64,000 bases of DNA, from assembly GCF_001542915.1 (NCBI RefSeq), contig NZ_LNNH01000055.1:186001-250000 (forward strand), given 5' to 3'. Under the pieces are notes generated by a model. It was not told the DNA's origin. It did not search any database and was given only the letters and a program-made list of their open reading frames with translations. The translations under genes and the position numbers were made by a program. The stretch comes from Peribacillus simplex (lineage in GTDB: Bacteria > Bacillota > Bacilli > Bacillales > DSM-1321). Each line of letters begins with the position of its first letter. Position 1 is the first letter of the stretch. Below are positions 45,955 to 54,994 of this stretch, in pieces.

Positions 45955-46884
45955 ATGAAAAAATGGTGGCTTGCATTAGTTGGAATTCTAACTTATATCA
46001 TCGGCGTAGGCCTTTATTTCTCCAATCGGATCATGTACATGAAAAAAAAGGAAGATGCTTTTATCCAAAACCGGGAAATCCTGGCCAAACGCCTGATCAG
46101 GGAGGATTTTGATAATCTGCCTAAAACGGAAATCTGGGTATCCTCACCCTCGGGCTATGCATTGAAATGCTTGTTTGTCGAACCGCATGAAACCAATCAG
46201 TGGGTTGTCATTTCCCACGGTGTGACGGAAAATAAAGTCAATTCGATTAAGTATATGAATATTTTTCTTAAGCGGGGCTTTAATGCCATCATTTATGATC
46301 ACCGTCGCCACGGGGATTCCGGCGGCAAGACGAGCAGCTATGGACATTATGAAAAGCTCGACCTGAAGGCCGTAATCGATGAATTGAAGCGGCGTAAAGG
46401 CCGTGACCTTACCATCGGCATTCACGGGGAGTCCATGGGGGCCGCAACCTTGCTGTTATATGCCGGGATGCTGGAAGATGGCGCTGACTTTTACATTGCC
46501 GACTGTCCATTTTCAACTTTCGAGGATCAGATTCATCATCAGCTCAAGGCGGAAATCCCCATTCCTTCATGGACCGTATTTCCGCTTGGACGTATGTTCA
46601 TCAAACTCCGGGACGGATATTGGACCAATGAAGTGTCCCCGATCAAGTATATTAAAAACATCCGCAGCCCAGTGCTCTTCATTCACAGTGAAAAGGACAC
46701 CTTCATTCCCGTTTCGATGACGATGGAATTATATGCAGCAAAAGAGGGCCCAAAGCAGCTGTACATCGCTAAAAAAGGGGCCCATGCTCAATCTTATAAT
46801 GAGAATCCGCAAGAATATGAAGCTCAAATCGATCAGTTTCTAGAAACTTGTCTGAAAAAGAGAAAGGAAACAGAGGGGATCTAA
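45955..46884 (+). CDS. yqkD: Membrane-anchored alpha/beta hydrolase YqkD
   Basis: 309 residues. N-terminal membrane helix (WWLALVGILTYIIGVGLYF), then an alpha/beta hydrolase domain: nucleophile elbow GIHGESMGAATLL, Asp in HSEKDTFIPV and His in KKGAHAQSY. The HGVTE oxyanion-type loop and YDHRRHGDSGG are typical. Start at 45955 behind GAGGGG. Substrate unknown; a peptidase or esterase acting at the membrane is possible. Confidence 0.88.
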   Translation: MKKWWLALVGILTYIIGVGLYFSNRIMYMKKKEDAFIQNREILAKRLIREDFDNLPKTEIWVSSPSGYALKCLFVEPHETNQWVVISHGVTENKVNSIKYMNIFLKRGFNAIIYDHRRHGDSGGKTSSYGHYEKLDLKAVIDELKRRKGRDLTIGIHGESMGAATLLLYAGMLEDGADFYIADCPFSTFEDQIHHQLKAEIPIPSWTVFPLGRMFIKLRDGYWTNEVSPIKYIKNIRSPVLFIHSEKDTFIPVSMTMELYAAKEGPKQLYIAKKGAHAQSYNENPQEYEAQIDQFLETCLKKRKETEGI

Positions 46885-46899
46885 TCCTCCCTCTTTTCT
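46871..46899 (+). terminator. Terminator overlapping the yqkD stop
   Basis: AGAGGGGAT and ATCCTCCCTCT pair with one mismatch around the stop codon, then TTTTCTT. Confidence 0.65.
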
Positions 46900-46903
46900 T
46901 CAT

Positions 46904-47227
46904 TTACATTTTGTTAAAAAAGCTCATTCTAGGATTCAAGATTTGATTCGGACTTTTCAACTGAAAACTGTTCGCTTCCGGTACAAAGTCTATTTTCATG
47001 CTTTCATCGAGAAAAATCATTTTTGATGTTTCCACGAATAGAGGGATACCGTTCGTTTCCACCTTTTCGGTCCCTTCCTCCGCTTCGTTGACTAGCCATA
47101 ACGCCGTCACACCGCTTACAACGCAGCCGCAGCCATCCGTGTCATATTTCAACTGTAAATGTCCTTTTTGTCCCTCTAGCTTATCGGCTATTTTCCCTGC
47201 CGCTCTTTCCGTCCATTCAATATACAT
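46904..47227 (-). CDS. yqkB: HesB-like protein YqkB
   Basis: 107 residues with the YqkB/HesB-like fold; the only Cys pair is in DTDGCGCVVSG, short of the full three-Cys A-type Fe-S carrier signature. It may act in iron-sulfur chemistry, but this is uncertain. Its neighbours give no further clue. Confidence 0.85.
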   Translation of the reverse strand: MYIEWTERAAGKIADKLEGQKGHLQLKYDTDGCGCVVSGVTALWLVNEAEEGTEKVETNGIPLFVETSKMIFLDESMKIDFVPEANSFQLKSPNQILNPRMSFFNKM

Positions 47228-47380
47228 GTTACATGCCTCCCGATGTCTTTGCCTGCCCCCATTATAAACGATAAAAACGCCGCTGTTAACGAATCTGCCT
47301 GCTCCACTGATGTTCTTGGATTGCCGATTTGTTTTGTTTCAAGCGATTTGCCTCCTTCTAAAAGAGGTGGTCCCTCCGCC

Positions 47381-47716
47381 TCAGCCTTCCATTATCCTCA
47401 CATCCGCTATATCAGAAAGCTTGATATAGTGGGCCTGCTGGAAATGATCGACGATATGGAGTTTTTGACTGAGTTCATTATAATAATGGATCCGGCCAAT
47501 TAACAGCTGATACCGGCTTCCTTCATAATGAGCAATCGTGACATCCTTTCTCCCCTCCATCGCCTCCCCCATCACGGCATTCATTTCCTCCAGCTGCTGC
47601 TCATCAAGGGTGCGCTTCGCTTCATAACCATCCTCCCCCGCCCAATCCCGCAGCATTTTCACATGCTCCGGCAGCATCATCGATGTCCATTTGATACGGC
47701 CTCGATCACGAATCAT
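47381..47716 (-). CDS. yqjX: YolD-like protein YqjX
   Basis: 111-residue YolD-like family protein (RDRGRIKWTSMMLPEHV). Such proteins accompany Y-family polymerases in Bacillus, often in SOS-controlled operons. It lies 29 nt behind the polymerase gene and is probably co-transcribed. Confidence 0.85.
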   Translation of the reverse strand: MIRDRGRIKWTSMMLPEHVKMLRDWAGEDGYEAKRTLDEQQLEEMNAVMGEAMEGRKDVTIAHYEGSRYQLLIGRIHYYNELSQKLHIVDHFQQAHYIKLSDIADVRIMEG

Positions 47717-47745
47717 CCTTTTCCTCTCCCTTCAAAATTCCAGCC

Positions 47746-49008
47746 TCACGCTTTATGTCCGCCAAGCAGCCTGCTTCGGTAAACGGCTGTACCCGCTTCT
47801 GTATACGAAACGGCACGCAATAACGCTTTCGACCCATATTTATGGCGAATTCGATCGACCGTGTAACTAAGCTCCCGCTTTTTCCAGCGCGACATATCAA
47901 ATAAAGTCAGCTGCATCTCGTTATCGTCGACAATATTCGAGAGTGTGACCGCTATACTCCGAACCGTTTTTTGCTTGGTATAGTTTTCACGGAAAAGCTC
48001 CAGGCAAACTTTATACAGCTCCATCGTAATGTTGGTCGGTTCACTTATTGAACGGGAGCGCTGGAACCCCCCGCCAAATTCATCCTTGCTGTAACCAATG
48101 CCCAGGCTGACCGTCCTGCCTGCCTTGTGATGGGTGCGTGCCCTTCTTCCGACTTCTTCGCAAATCTCCAGCATCACCTGCTTGATTTCATGCTCTTCCT
48201 TGTAATCCCGCAGCAGAATCTGGCTTTTGCCAAAGCTCACCTGTCCCTCGATAATCGGTGCCCCCATATCCGATAAATCTATTCCCCACGCATGGTGGTA
48301 AAGCTGATTGCCCATAATGCCAAACTTCGCTTCAAGTAATTCAAGATCATAATTGGCCAGCTGCCCAACCGTAAATATCCCCATTCCATGAAGGGTTTTT
48401 TCCAAACGCCTGCCGATGCCCCACATTTCACGAAGCGGGGAAATCGGCCAAAGCTTGTTTGGCACATCCTCATACTTCCATTCGGCAATCCCTTCATGCT
48501 TGGCTTCTAAATCCAAGCAAAGCTTAGCCATAAGCATGTTCGGACCAATTCCAATGGCGCAGGGAAGCTGTAATTCCCTTTCGATTTCATCTCTTATTTT
48601 TCCAGCTATCATCCGGGCATCTCCCCATAAAGAAGCCGCCCCATCGACTTTCACAAAACTTTCATCCACGCTATATACATGAATCGCTTCTTTGGGCACA
48701 TAACGGTTGAACAGCCGGGTGATTTCCGTCGAGACCCTTAAATAGGTTGCCATTTTCGGTTCAACGACGACAATCCTTGGATCATTCGGAATCTCAAACA
48801 TCCGCGAACCCGTTTTGATGCCAAATTCCTTCTTCATCTTTGGGGAAGCAGCAAGCACGATGCTCCCCGTCCTTTGCAAATCACCAACCACCGCCAGATA
48901 ACACTCAAGCGGATTCAAACCAAGCATGACCGCTGAACAGCTTGCATAAAAGCTCTTCATATCGATACACATAATTGAGTGGTTCGGCATCGTCCCATAA
49001 TCCATCAT
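47746..49008 (-). CDS. yqjW: Y-family DNA polymerase (UvrX/YqjW type)
   Basis: 420-residue translesion polymerase of the UmuC/UvrX branch. Catalytic Asp in IMCIDMKSFYASCSAV and the YSVDESFVKVDG block carry the metal acidic residues; the HhH domain includes LREMWGIGRRLEKTLHGMGI and the little-finger domain follows. In Bacillus YqjW takes part in damage-induced mutagenesis. Two LexA-like boxes flank the promoter region. The exact start among several near ATG codons is uncertain. Confidence 0.9.
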   Translation of the reverse strand: MMDYGTMPNHSIMCIDMKSFYASCSAVMLGLNPLECYLAVVGDLQRTGSIVLAASPKMKKEFGIKTGSRMFEIPNDPRIVVVEPKMATYLRVSTEITRLFNRYVPKEAIHVYSVDESFVKVDGAASLWGDARMIAGKIRDEIERELQLPCAIGIGPNMLMAKLCLDLEAKHEGIAEWKYEDVPNKLWPISPLREMWGIGRRLEKTLHGMGIFTVGQLANYDLELLEAKFGIMGNQLYHHAWGIDLSDMGAPIIEGQVSFGKSQILLRDYKEEHEIKQVMLEICEEVGRRARTHHKAGRTVSLGIGYSKDEFGGGFQRSRSISEPTNITMELYKVCLELFRENYTKQKTVRSIAVTLSNIVDDNEMQLTLFDMSRWKKRELSYTVDRIRHKYGSKALLRAVSYTEAGTAVYRSRLLGGHKA

Positions 49009-49030
49009 CCATCATCCATCCGCTCTAACA

Positions 49031-49083
49031 AGAATATATGTTCGCTTATATTATACTCATTACTTTAACCGAATATACGTTCT
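49031..49083 (-). promoter_or_regulatory. Two LexA-type boxes at the polymerase promoter
   Basis: CGAACATATATTCT (minus strand, 49031-49044) and CGAATATACGTTCT (plus strand, 49070-49083) each match CGAAC-N4-GTTCG apart from two positions. A minus-strand TATAAT (49050-49055) lies between them. SOS induction is the inference. Confidence 0.75.
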
Positions 49084-49328
49084 TGTTCAATGGAAGTTTT
49101 CAGCCAATTTTCTACTTTTTATTGCAATTTCCTCAAGAAAATATATTCATCCTAACAATGGATGAATATCCAATATTTCTCTGTATACCCATATAGTTTT
49201 TTTATAATCAAACAATTCGTAACTTGAATTATTGGAAATGAATCCAAATGCTTACTGACTCTTCTATATTACAGTTAATTTCAATAGGCTTTCGCCTGAC
49301 ATTTATCTAGGTCTTTATATCTGATTTT
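49084..49328. other. Gene-free AT-rich stretch
   Basis: About 245 bp between the SOS promoter and the hydrolase promoter region. Nothing that I can assign. Confidence 0.5.
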
Positions 49329-49345
49329 TGTAATGTAATTGTAAC
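49329..49345 (+). promoter_or_regulatory. WalR-type box
   Basis: TGTAAT-GTAAT-TGTAAC is a perfect fit to the WalR direct repeat TGTWAH-N5-TGTWAH. It stands 78 nt before the hydrolase start, with CATAAT (49365-49370) as a possible -10 about 20 nt on. Confidence 0.75.
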
Positions 49346-49422
49346 TAAAAATATGTCTAATTGTCATAATGGTATTGTAGGATAATATTGTTAAGAACAA
49401 TCGTGAGATAGATAGAGAGGAA

Positions 49423-50091
49423 ATGAAAATAATGAAGAAATGGATCGCTTCAGCTGCTGTTGCTTCTGCCATGATGCTAACCCCACTGCAAGCCTTTGCT
49501 AATATTGGAGACCAAACCCTCAGACCCGGAATGACACATAGCGATGTCAAACAACTACAACAACTTTTAAAAACCAAAGGTTATTTCACATATTCAGGTT
49601 CACTGACTACATATTATGGAACCTATTCCACATCATCAGTAAAAAAATTCCAAAAAGCTAAAGGCCTAACAGCCGACGGAATCGCCGGCCGAGCCACATT
49701 CAATGCACTTGGCGTTTATAAAGTCAATAATACAAGCATGATCAACTATGCAAAAACCTTGATGGGCAAACCGTACAAATGGGGCGGAACGACTCCGGCT
49801 GGATTCGATTGTTCCGGCTTCATCTATTACGTGTTCCAGAAGTCACAAGGAATCACCCTTCCGCGTACCACATCCTTGCTCTATTCCAATACAGGTTTAA
49901 AAGTTTCGTCACCTTCTAAGGGGGATCTTGTATTCTTTGATACTTCTTCCGGAAGAACAGGTGTATCACACGTTGGCATCTATATCGGGAATGGCCAATT
50001 CATTCAGGCTTCGACTTCAAAAGGAGTAACCATCACGGATATGGATAATTCTTATTGGAAACCAAGGTATTTAGGTGCAAAAACTTTATAA
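49423..50091 (+). CDS. NlpC/P60 cell-wall hydrolase with peptidoglycan-binding domain
   Basis: 222 residues. Export signal (MKKWIASAAVASAMMLTPLQ, cleavage near AFANIGD), a PG_binding_1 domain (LRPGMTHSDVKQLQQLLKTK; AKGLTADGIAGRATFNALG), and a C-terminal NlpC/P60 cysteine peptidase with Cys in PAGFDCSGFIYYVF, His in TGVSHVGIYIGNG and third His-equivalent region QASTSKGVTI. Such enzymes cut the gamma-D-Glu-diaminopimelate bond. The start is ambiguous between 49423 and 49432. A WalR-type box upstream links it to wall turnover; I do not know a B. subtilis counterpart at this place. Confidence 0.9.
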   Translation: MKIMKKWIASAAVASAMMLTPLQAFANIGDQTLRPGMTHSDVKQLQQLLKTKGYFTYSGSLTTYYGTYSTSSVKKFQKAKGLTADGIAGRATFNALGVYKVNNTSMINYAKTLMGKPYKWGGTTPAGFDCSGFIYYVFQKSQGITLPRTTSLLYSNTGLKVSSPSKGDLVFFDTSSGRTGVSHVGIYIGNGQFIQASTSKGVTITDMDNSYWKPRYLGAKTL

Positions 50092-50105
50092 ACCCCATAC
50101 GTCAA

Positions 50106-50140
50106 AGAACCGGATAGATCTTCTGTCCGGCTCTTTATTT
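50106..50140 (+). terminator. Terminator behind the wall hydrolase
   Basis: AGAACCGGA and TCCGGCTCT pair with one mismatch, followed by TTTATTTTGTTT. Confidence 0.75.
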
Positions 50141-50175
50141 TGTTTAGGCCATTTCATTGTTTGAGCCCGAACAAA

Positions 50176-50194
50176 AAAAGACCCTTGAAGGGTA
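50176..50194 (-). terminator. Short terminator behind the lipoprotein gene
   Basis: On the minus strand ACCCTTCAAGGGT is followed by CTTTTTTTG. The stem is only 6 bp. Confidence 0.5.
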
Positions 50195-50304
50195 CTTTTA
50201 GGTGTGGACCGCAGTGAATGACAATGAACTAAGAAACCGTGAATCCACAATCCGTGATCTTCATCACCTCATTGTCAAAGGAACCTGCCCCGGTTGCTCC
50301 TACA

Positions 50305-50832
50305 CTATTTTAAATATAAGATTTCATCCGTTACATCCTCTACAGTCACCATGAAGGAAGAATCCATATTGGAACGATTCATCATTTCGATCGTGTACAC
50401 ATGCTCTGACGGCAGATGAGTGACTTCAAGAATGATGAATCGCTGACTGTCGGCTTCGCTGACATGCTCGAGGGCAGCAGTGACCGCCCGCTGCTCGGCT
50501 GCGCTTTTCTCATCCGTCAAAACAAGAATCAGTTCTGCTTTCGCTTTCCCAGGAAATGTTTTTTTCGTGACCCCGCCCCTGTGCCACGGCTTCACTTTCA
50601 TCCCAACCTCCAACTCGGAATAATCGAGGTTCTTTCCATGTTGATCTTGAATATATGTATCATTGGTCACCTTATAGTACGTTCCTTTAATCAGGAGCCT
50701 TCTATCATCAAGATCCGTAATGAAGCCTTCTTCTCCCTTATCAATGTCCTCCTTGTTCCAATCGGAGGTTTGACAGCCCCCCAGCATGCAGACGACAAGC
50801 AAAAACATATAAAGGTTCACCATCTTCTTCAT
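50305..50832 (-). CDS. Putative lipoprotein of unknown function
   Basis: 175 residues with a lipoprotein signal (MKKMVNLYMFLLVVCMLGGC, lipobox LGGC), so anchored to the outer face of the membrane. The rest is a small beta-rich domain (EGFITDLDDRRLLIKGTYYK; YSELEVGMKVKPWHRGGV), resembling DUF3221-type OB-like lipoproteins, but I am not sure of the family. Start at 50832 fits both GGAGG and the signal. Single-gene unit. Confidence 0.7.
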   Translation of the reverse strand: MKKMVNLYMFLLVVCMLGGCQTSDWNKEDIDKGEEGFITDLDDRRLLIKGTYYKVTNDTYIQDQHGKNLDYSELEVGMKVKPWHRGGVTKKTFPGKAKAELILVLTDEKSAAEQRAVTAALEHVSEADSQRFIILEVTHLPSEHVYTIEMMNRSNMDSSFMVTVEDVTDEILYLK

Positions 50833-51042
50833 GAAAATCCCTCCTAAGAAATAGACGCAATTCACCATGATTTGGTTACCAATCGATTAAAAATAAATAT
50901 CCCATCGCAAAAATAGGATCCGTACCTCGTTTTTTGTAAGGAAAATGGGATCTCGATACCTGATGATTCAGTCATCTTAGGAAGGGAATTCACGTGTTTT
51001 TATAGAATTAGTACATAATAACTTTTGAAAGGAAGAAAACAC

Positions 51043-51441
51043 ATGAAATTAAAAGTCATAAACAGCATACGAACCAATAATTTTAATGACGAACGTTTGA
51101 TGCAAAGGATTACGGAATTATGGCAGAAGGCTTCCGATCGTCTGGCTGATCACCAGGGAATTACCCACGCTGTATATCATAAGTATGAAAGTGACTATAA
51201 AGGTGATTATTCATTAAGTATAACTGTTGAAGATGATGATGGGGAACCTTCACTGGAAATTCCGAATAACGTAAAATATGAAATCTTCATCGTGGATACA
51301 AAGGTAGAACATGGAGTCATCAACACCTGGAAAGAAATATGGGCTCGTGAGGATGCGGGTACATTGGAAAGGGCATATTCATTTGATTTCGAAAAATATT
51401 ACCCTAATGGAGAAATTGAAGTTTACATAGCATTAAGATAG
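51043..51441 (+). CDS. GyrI-like small-molecule binding domain protein
   Basis: 132 residues, no DNA-binding part. The pattern LSITVEDDDGEP...NVKYEIFIVDTKVEHGVINTWKEI...FEKYYPNGEIEVYIAL is the one of AraC/GyrI effector-binding domains, which bind hydrophobic cationic compounds. Start at 51043 behind AAAGGAAG. Stand-alone proteins of this kind may sequester toxins or drugs; the ligand is unknown. Confidence 0.7.
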   Translation: MKLKVINSIRTNNFNDERLMQRITELWQKASDRLADHQGITHAVYHKYESDYKGDYSLSITVEDDDGEPSLEIPNNVKYEIFIVDTKVEHGVINTWKEIWAREDAGTLERAYSFDFEKYYPNGEIEVYIALR

Positions 51442-51498
51442 TGTGCATGCATGGATGAATGACGAAAAACGATCACACCAAAATAAGGTCTTCGATAT

Positions 51499-51541
51499 AG
51501 CAGACAAACTCCGATCAAAATGGAGCTTGTCTGCTGTTTTT
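51499..51541 (+). terminator. Terminator behind the GyrI-like gene
   Basis: AGCAGACAAACTCC and GGAGCTTGTCTGCT pair with one mismatch around a 9-nt loop, followed by GTTTTTTC. Confidence 0.88.
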
Positions 51542-51682
51542 TCATTTTTACAATTTGACCGTTACACTCCCCACTTTGCTTTAAAACGAAAGTGACGTCC
51601 CAATTGCTTACAGATTTGGAGGTTTGTACTTTGACCGTTCGTTTTCCCCTGCAATATGTATGAGGACTTTCTTATACAGGCT

Positions 51683-51718
51683 TCAAAAAAAAGGCTTCGA
51701 AATGTTTCCATTTCAAAA
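51683..51718 (-). terminator. Terminator behind yqjQ
   Basis: On the minus strand TTTTGAAATG pairs with CATTTCGAAG around GAAA, then CCTTTTTTTT. Confidence 0.8.
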
Positions 51719-51758
51719 CCCTTCTGTCTGAACGCTTGGATATGGATCCGTACATGAA

Positions 51759-52550
51759 TTATTTTTTAAAAAATGCTTTTTTTCCTAAAAATTCGGTGAT
51801 TCCCGGAAACAAGGTATACCATTTCCCAGCAAAATCCATCCAGCCTGGGAGATTGATTTCCCTCTTGTTCGTCAGCATCGCCGCGACGATTTTAGTCGCG
51901 ACACGCTCAGGTTTAAGCATGAATTTTTCAACATTCTTTACATATGTACCCGATTCATCGGCAATGCCGAAGAAATTCGTTTCTATCGGCCCTGGGTTGA
52001 CGGTGGTTACATAAACATGATCTTCCATCAGCTCGAGCCGAAGAGCATTTGAATAGCCGAGTACGGCGAATTTAGTCGAAGAATACAAAGTTGATTTAGG
52101 AGTGGCAATTTTAGCTGCCTGTGAAGCAATATTGATGATATGCCCTGATTTCCTCTGCTTCATATAGGGAAGGACTTGCTTTGTACAGGCCATTAATCCT
52201 ATCACATTGACGGCAAACATCGCTTTCGTTTCGTCTATTCCCGTATCCTGCGCTTCTTTAAATGTCCCGAAGCCAGCGTTATTGACCAATACGTCCACTT
52301 CACCTATTTGCGTATGAATGTCATGAAATACCGATGTGATTTGCTCGGTATCTGACACGTCAAGCTTAAAGGCGTATGCATCGATCCCATAACGAGTGAT
52401 TAGCTCATTCTTTACCTGTTGTAATTTATCCAGGCTTCTCGCCAAAAGCACAAGACGGCCGCCTTGCTTTGCCGCTTCGATAGCCACTTCCTTGCCAATC
52501 CCTCCGGAAGAACCGGTGATCACGATTACTTTCCCTTGCAAGTTTTTCAA
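51759..52550 (-). CDS. yqjQ: Short-chain dehydrogenase YqjQ
   Basis: 263-residue SDR enzyme: cofactor loop TGSSGGIGKEVA, NNAG motif (VLVNNAGFGTF), catalytic Ser (IINIASQAA) and YxxxK (YSSTKFAVLGYSN), plus the PG motif TTVNPGPIETNF. TTG start behind AAGGAGGG (spacing 8). Substrate unknown. Follows yqjP by 23 nt, one operon. Confidence 0.9.
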   Translation of the reverse strand: MKNLQGKVIVITGSSGGIGKEVAIEAAKQGGRLVLLARSLDKLQQVKNELITRYGIDAYAFKLDVSDTEQITSVFHDIHTQIGEVDVLVNNAGFGTFKEAQDTGIDETKAMFAVNVIGLMACTKQVLPYMKQRKSGHIINIASQAAKIATPKSTLYSSTKFAVLGYSNALRLELMEDHVYVTTVNPGPIETNFFGIADESGTYVKNVEKFMLKPERVATKIVAAMLTNKREINLPGWMDFAGKWYTLFPGITEFLGKKAFFKK

Positions 52551-52573
52551 AAAGTTTCCCTCCTTTTAGACCA

Positions 52574-53542
52574 TTAAGCGATTGAATAAAGAATGACCCC
52601 AGCTTGGATTTCCGTTTCGACTTCACCCAGATTTTCCAAATAGTCCAGCTGACCGATCGTTTCCGAAAGTGTAAGGCCCACTTCCTGAAGATATACTTTC
52701 GGAAACAACTGCTTACACACCTCAAAGACCGACAACGGCTTATCGGAAAGCATGCTTTTCACCTGCATCGCCCGATTATGCTGCCGCTCGAATCTATATT
52801 GAATCAGGTCGGCCACCGCATCGCCTTTCACTTCATCACCATGTCCCGAGTAGACCATCGATATGGAAAAGCCCAATATTTTCTGAAGTGAAGCATTATA
52901 TTGCAGTAATGGCCGCGGCCTTATCCCCCCCGGAAGGATAGGCGGTTCCATCAGCGGATTAGGTGAAATCTTGGCAAGCAAGTGATCACCGGCAATCATG
53001 ACACCGTCACTTTCGCGATAAAAGGATAAATGACTTTGGGCGTGCCCTGGAGTCTCAATCGCTTTCCAGCCTGGAAGTCCAGGCAGTTCATCGCCCTCGG
53101 CCAAATACCCCTGCAGCTTTCGTTCACTAAGGAAACGGATTTCGTCGCGATGATGGATCAATTTATTTTTCAACTCTTCGGCGACTCCAAACTTCGAGGC
53201 ATAATCAAGGAAGAAACGATTATGGTTTTCAAGGAAATCATCACTTATGGCGAGCCAGCGCTGATTGTTTTTATGTCCATAGACCGGGATTTCCTTTGCA
53301 AAGAAGTCGAGTGCGCCGGCATGATCGGGGTGATGATGTGTCAAGATGATTTGTTCGATATCGGTCAACTCCAGGCCCAAATCCGCAAGTCCTTGAGTCA
53401 ACGCTTCCTTTGATCGTTTCGTTTTAACGCCCGTGTCAATGAGGGTTAATGCATCCCCCTTCACTACATAAACATTTACATCACCCACTGCAAACGGTGT
53501 GGGCAAAGCAATTTTTGCAATATCTCCATTCCAGTTCACCAT
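52574..53542 (-). CDS. yqjP: Metallo-beta-lactamase-fold hydrolase YqjP
   Basis: 322 residues with the metal motif THHHPDHAGALDF, further ligands His in ETPGHAQSHLSFY, Asp in MIAGDHLL and His in YSGHGDEV, and a C-terminal helical domain. Looks like a glyoxalase-II-like or thioesterase-type hydrolase. Start at 53542 behind AAGGTGG. Function not established; conserved beside yqjQ and proC in Bacillus. Confidence 0.88.
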   Translation of the reverse strand: MVNWNGDIAKIALPTPFAVGDVNVYVVKGDALTLIDTGVKTKRSKEALTQGLADLGLELTDIEQIILTHHHPDHAGALDFFAKEIPVYGHKNNQRWLAISDDFLENHNRFFLDYASKFGVAEELKNKLIHHRDEIRFLSERKLQGYLAEGDELPGLPGWKAIETPGHAQSHLSFYRESDGVMIAGDHLLAKISPNPLMEPPILPGGIRPRPLLQYNASLQKILGFSISMVYSGHGDEVKGDAVADLIQYRFERQHNRAMQVKSMLSDKPLSVFEVCKQLFPKVYLQEVGLTLSETIGQLDYLENLGEVETEIQAGVILYSIA

Positions 53543-53719
53543 AATCATTTCCACCTTAGAAATTATATTTATATAAAAAATTTTTTTCATCAAACCAAAT
53601 TCTTAGTACACATAACAAGTAAATCAATGTATAATCACTATTTTACATATATTTTTTAATACTGTCATTATTTTCACATAATTCATGTCTATTTTTTGAC
53701 GCCGATACATATATTATCA

Positions 53720-53749
53720 TTGACAGAGTAACGATATATCCTTCATAAT
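53720..53749 (+). promoter_or_regulatory. Promoter of the proC T-box transcript
   Basis: TTGACA (53720-53725), an 18-nt spacer and CATAAT (53744-53749). Confidence 0.7.
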
Positions 53750-53755
53750 CACAAG

Positions 53756-54012
53756 TAATTAAAGACGGCATGGCTTTGAGTAAGGCCAAGTAAATTTATT
53801 GATGGCGTAAAGAGAATGAAGCCCGGAATGTGCTGAAAGGCTTCATCGCCCTCTCATGATTGAACCTACCTTATGAGCCTTCAGGAAAACCTGACGTAAA
53901 TCCCGCGTTAGAGGATGCGAGTGCAGCATTCCTGTTTATTAGGAAGCTGAACAAAGGTGGTACCACGGAAGCGAGACCTTTCGTCCTTTATTGGATGAGG
54001 GGTCTTTTTGTT
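53756..54012 (+). promoter_or_regulatory. T-box riboswitch, proline type
   Basis: The T-box sequence AAAGGTGGTACCACGG (53953-53968) is unmistakable, followed by a terminator (AGACCTTTCGTCC/GGATGAGGGGTCT plus T-run, 53974-54012). In the stem I region GAACCTACC (53862-53870) supplies a plausible specifier CCT, a proline codon, and the TGGT in the T-box fits tRNA-Pro with an A discriminator. Uncharged tRNA-Pro should favour antitermination and proC expression. Stem boundaries are approximate. Confidence 0.92.
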
Positions 54013-54040
54013 TTTAGAAAGAAGAAAAGGAGCGGAAATC

Positions 54041-54886
54041 ATGAAGAAAATCGCATTCATCGGCGCTGGATCGATGGCAGAAGCAATCATTTCGGGGCTG
54101 GTGACGCAACAGGTAATACAGCCTGCAAATATTTTCGTAACGAATAAAACAAATGATGACAGATTCAATTATTTAAAGGAACAGTATGGGGTGACCACTA
54201 CAAGATCGCTGCAGGCATTATTGCAGGACGCGGACCTTGTCGTCCTCGCAGTGAAACCGAAAGATATGTTAGAAACGATGCAATCAATAAAAGATTACAT
54301 TCGTGAAGAAATGCTGTTCATTTCCGTAGTGGCCGGCGTTCACACATCTAGCTTGGAGGGAATCGCCAACAAGCAATTCTCCATCGTCCGAGCCATGCCC
54401 AATACATCGGCAACCGTAGGAAAGTCAGCAACGGCACTTGCCGCTAATGGCCATACGAAAGAGGCGCAATTACAAACGGCCATCACCCTGTTTGAAACGG
54501 TAGGAACGGTCGCAATCGTTGAAGAAAGTCAGCTCGATGCGGTAACGGGCTTATCAGGCAGCGGTCCGGCTTATATTTATTACCTGGTCGAGGCATTGGA
54601 ACGATCAGCCGAAACGATTGGTCTCGATTCCAAAACGGCGAAACAATTGATTCTTCAAACATTGCTGGGTGCGGCCGATATGTTGCAGAAGTCCCCTAAA
54701 ACGCCTGCCGTGCTCAGGAAGGAAGTAACCTCACCAGGCGGCACGACTGAAGCAGGTTTGAAACAGCTGCAAGCTCACCAAGTACAGGAAGCCTTCATTG
54801 CCTGTGTACAGGAAGCGACTGAGCAATCGAAGCGAATGGGTGATCAAATAAGCAAAGAACTTGCTAAATATGTCGTCCCCCAGTAG
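54041..54886 (+). CDS. proI: Pyrroline-5-carboxylate reductase
   Basis: Last step of proline synthesis, NADPH-dependent. 281 residues: cofactor loop FIGAGSMAEAIISGL, the PNTSATVG block (RAMPNTSATVGKSATAL) and the signature SGSGPAYIYYLVEALERSAE with LRKEVTSPGGTTEAGLKQL. Start at 54041 behind AAGGAG. Control by a proline T-box upstream fits biosynthetic use. The symbol proI follows B. subtilis yqjO; it could equally be called proC. Confidence 0.94.
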   Translation: MKKIAFIGAGSMAEAIISGLVTQQVIQPANIFVTNKTNDDRFNYLKEQYGVTTTRSLQALLQDADLVVLAVKPKDMLETMQSIKDYIREEMLFISVVAGVHTSSLEGIANKQFSIVRAMPNTSATVGKSATALAANGHTKEAQLQTAITLFETVGTVAIVEESQLDAVTGLSGSGPAYIYYLVEALERSAETIGLDSKTAKQLILQTLLGAADMLQKSPKTPAVLRKEVTSPGGTTEAGLKQLQAHQVQEAFIACVQEATEQSKRMGDQISKELAKYVVPQ

Positions 54887-54902
54887 GGCCGATGAGGATG
54901 AA

Positions 54903-54954
54903 CTGTTGTCTCGCCCCCCTATCTTGCTTGGAGTGGCGAGGCAACAGCTTTTTT
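54903..54954 (+). terminator. Terminator behind proI
   Basis: CTGTTGTCTCGCC and GGCGAGGCAACAG pair with one mismatch, then CTTTTTTC. Confidence 0.85.
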
Positions 54955-54994
54955 CAGGATGAAGGAATACCTGCGGGTGCAACCATTTAAACGC

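Noticed and set aside
49345..49370. ECF-type promoter (TGTAAC then TGTC) for the wall hydrolase
   Set aside because: TGTAAC is part of the WalR-type repeat and the -10 lacks CGTC or CGAC.
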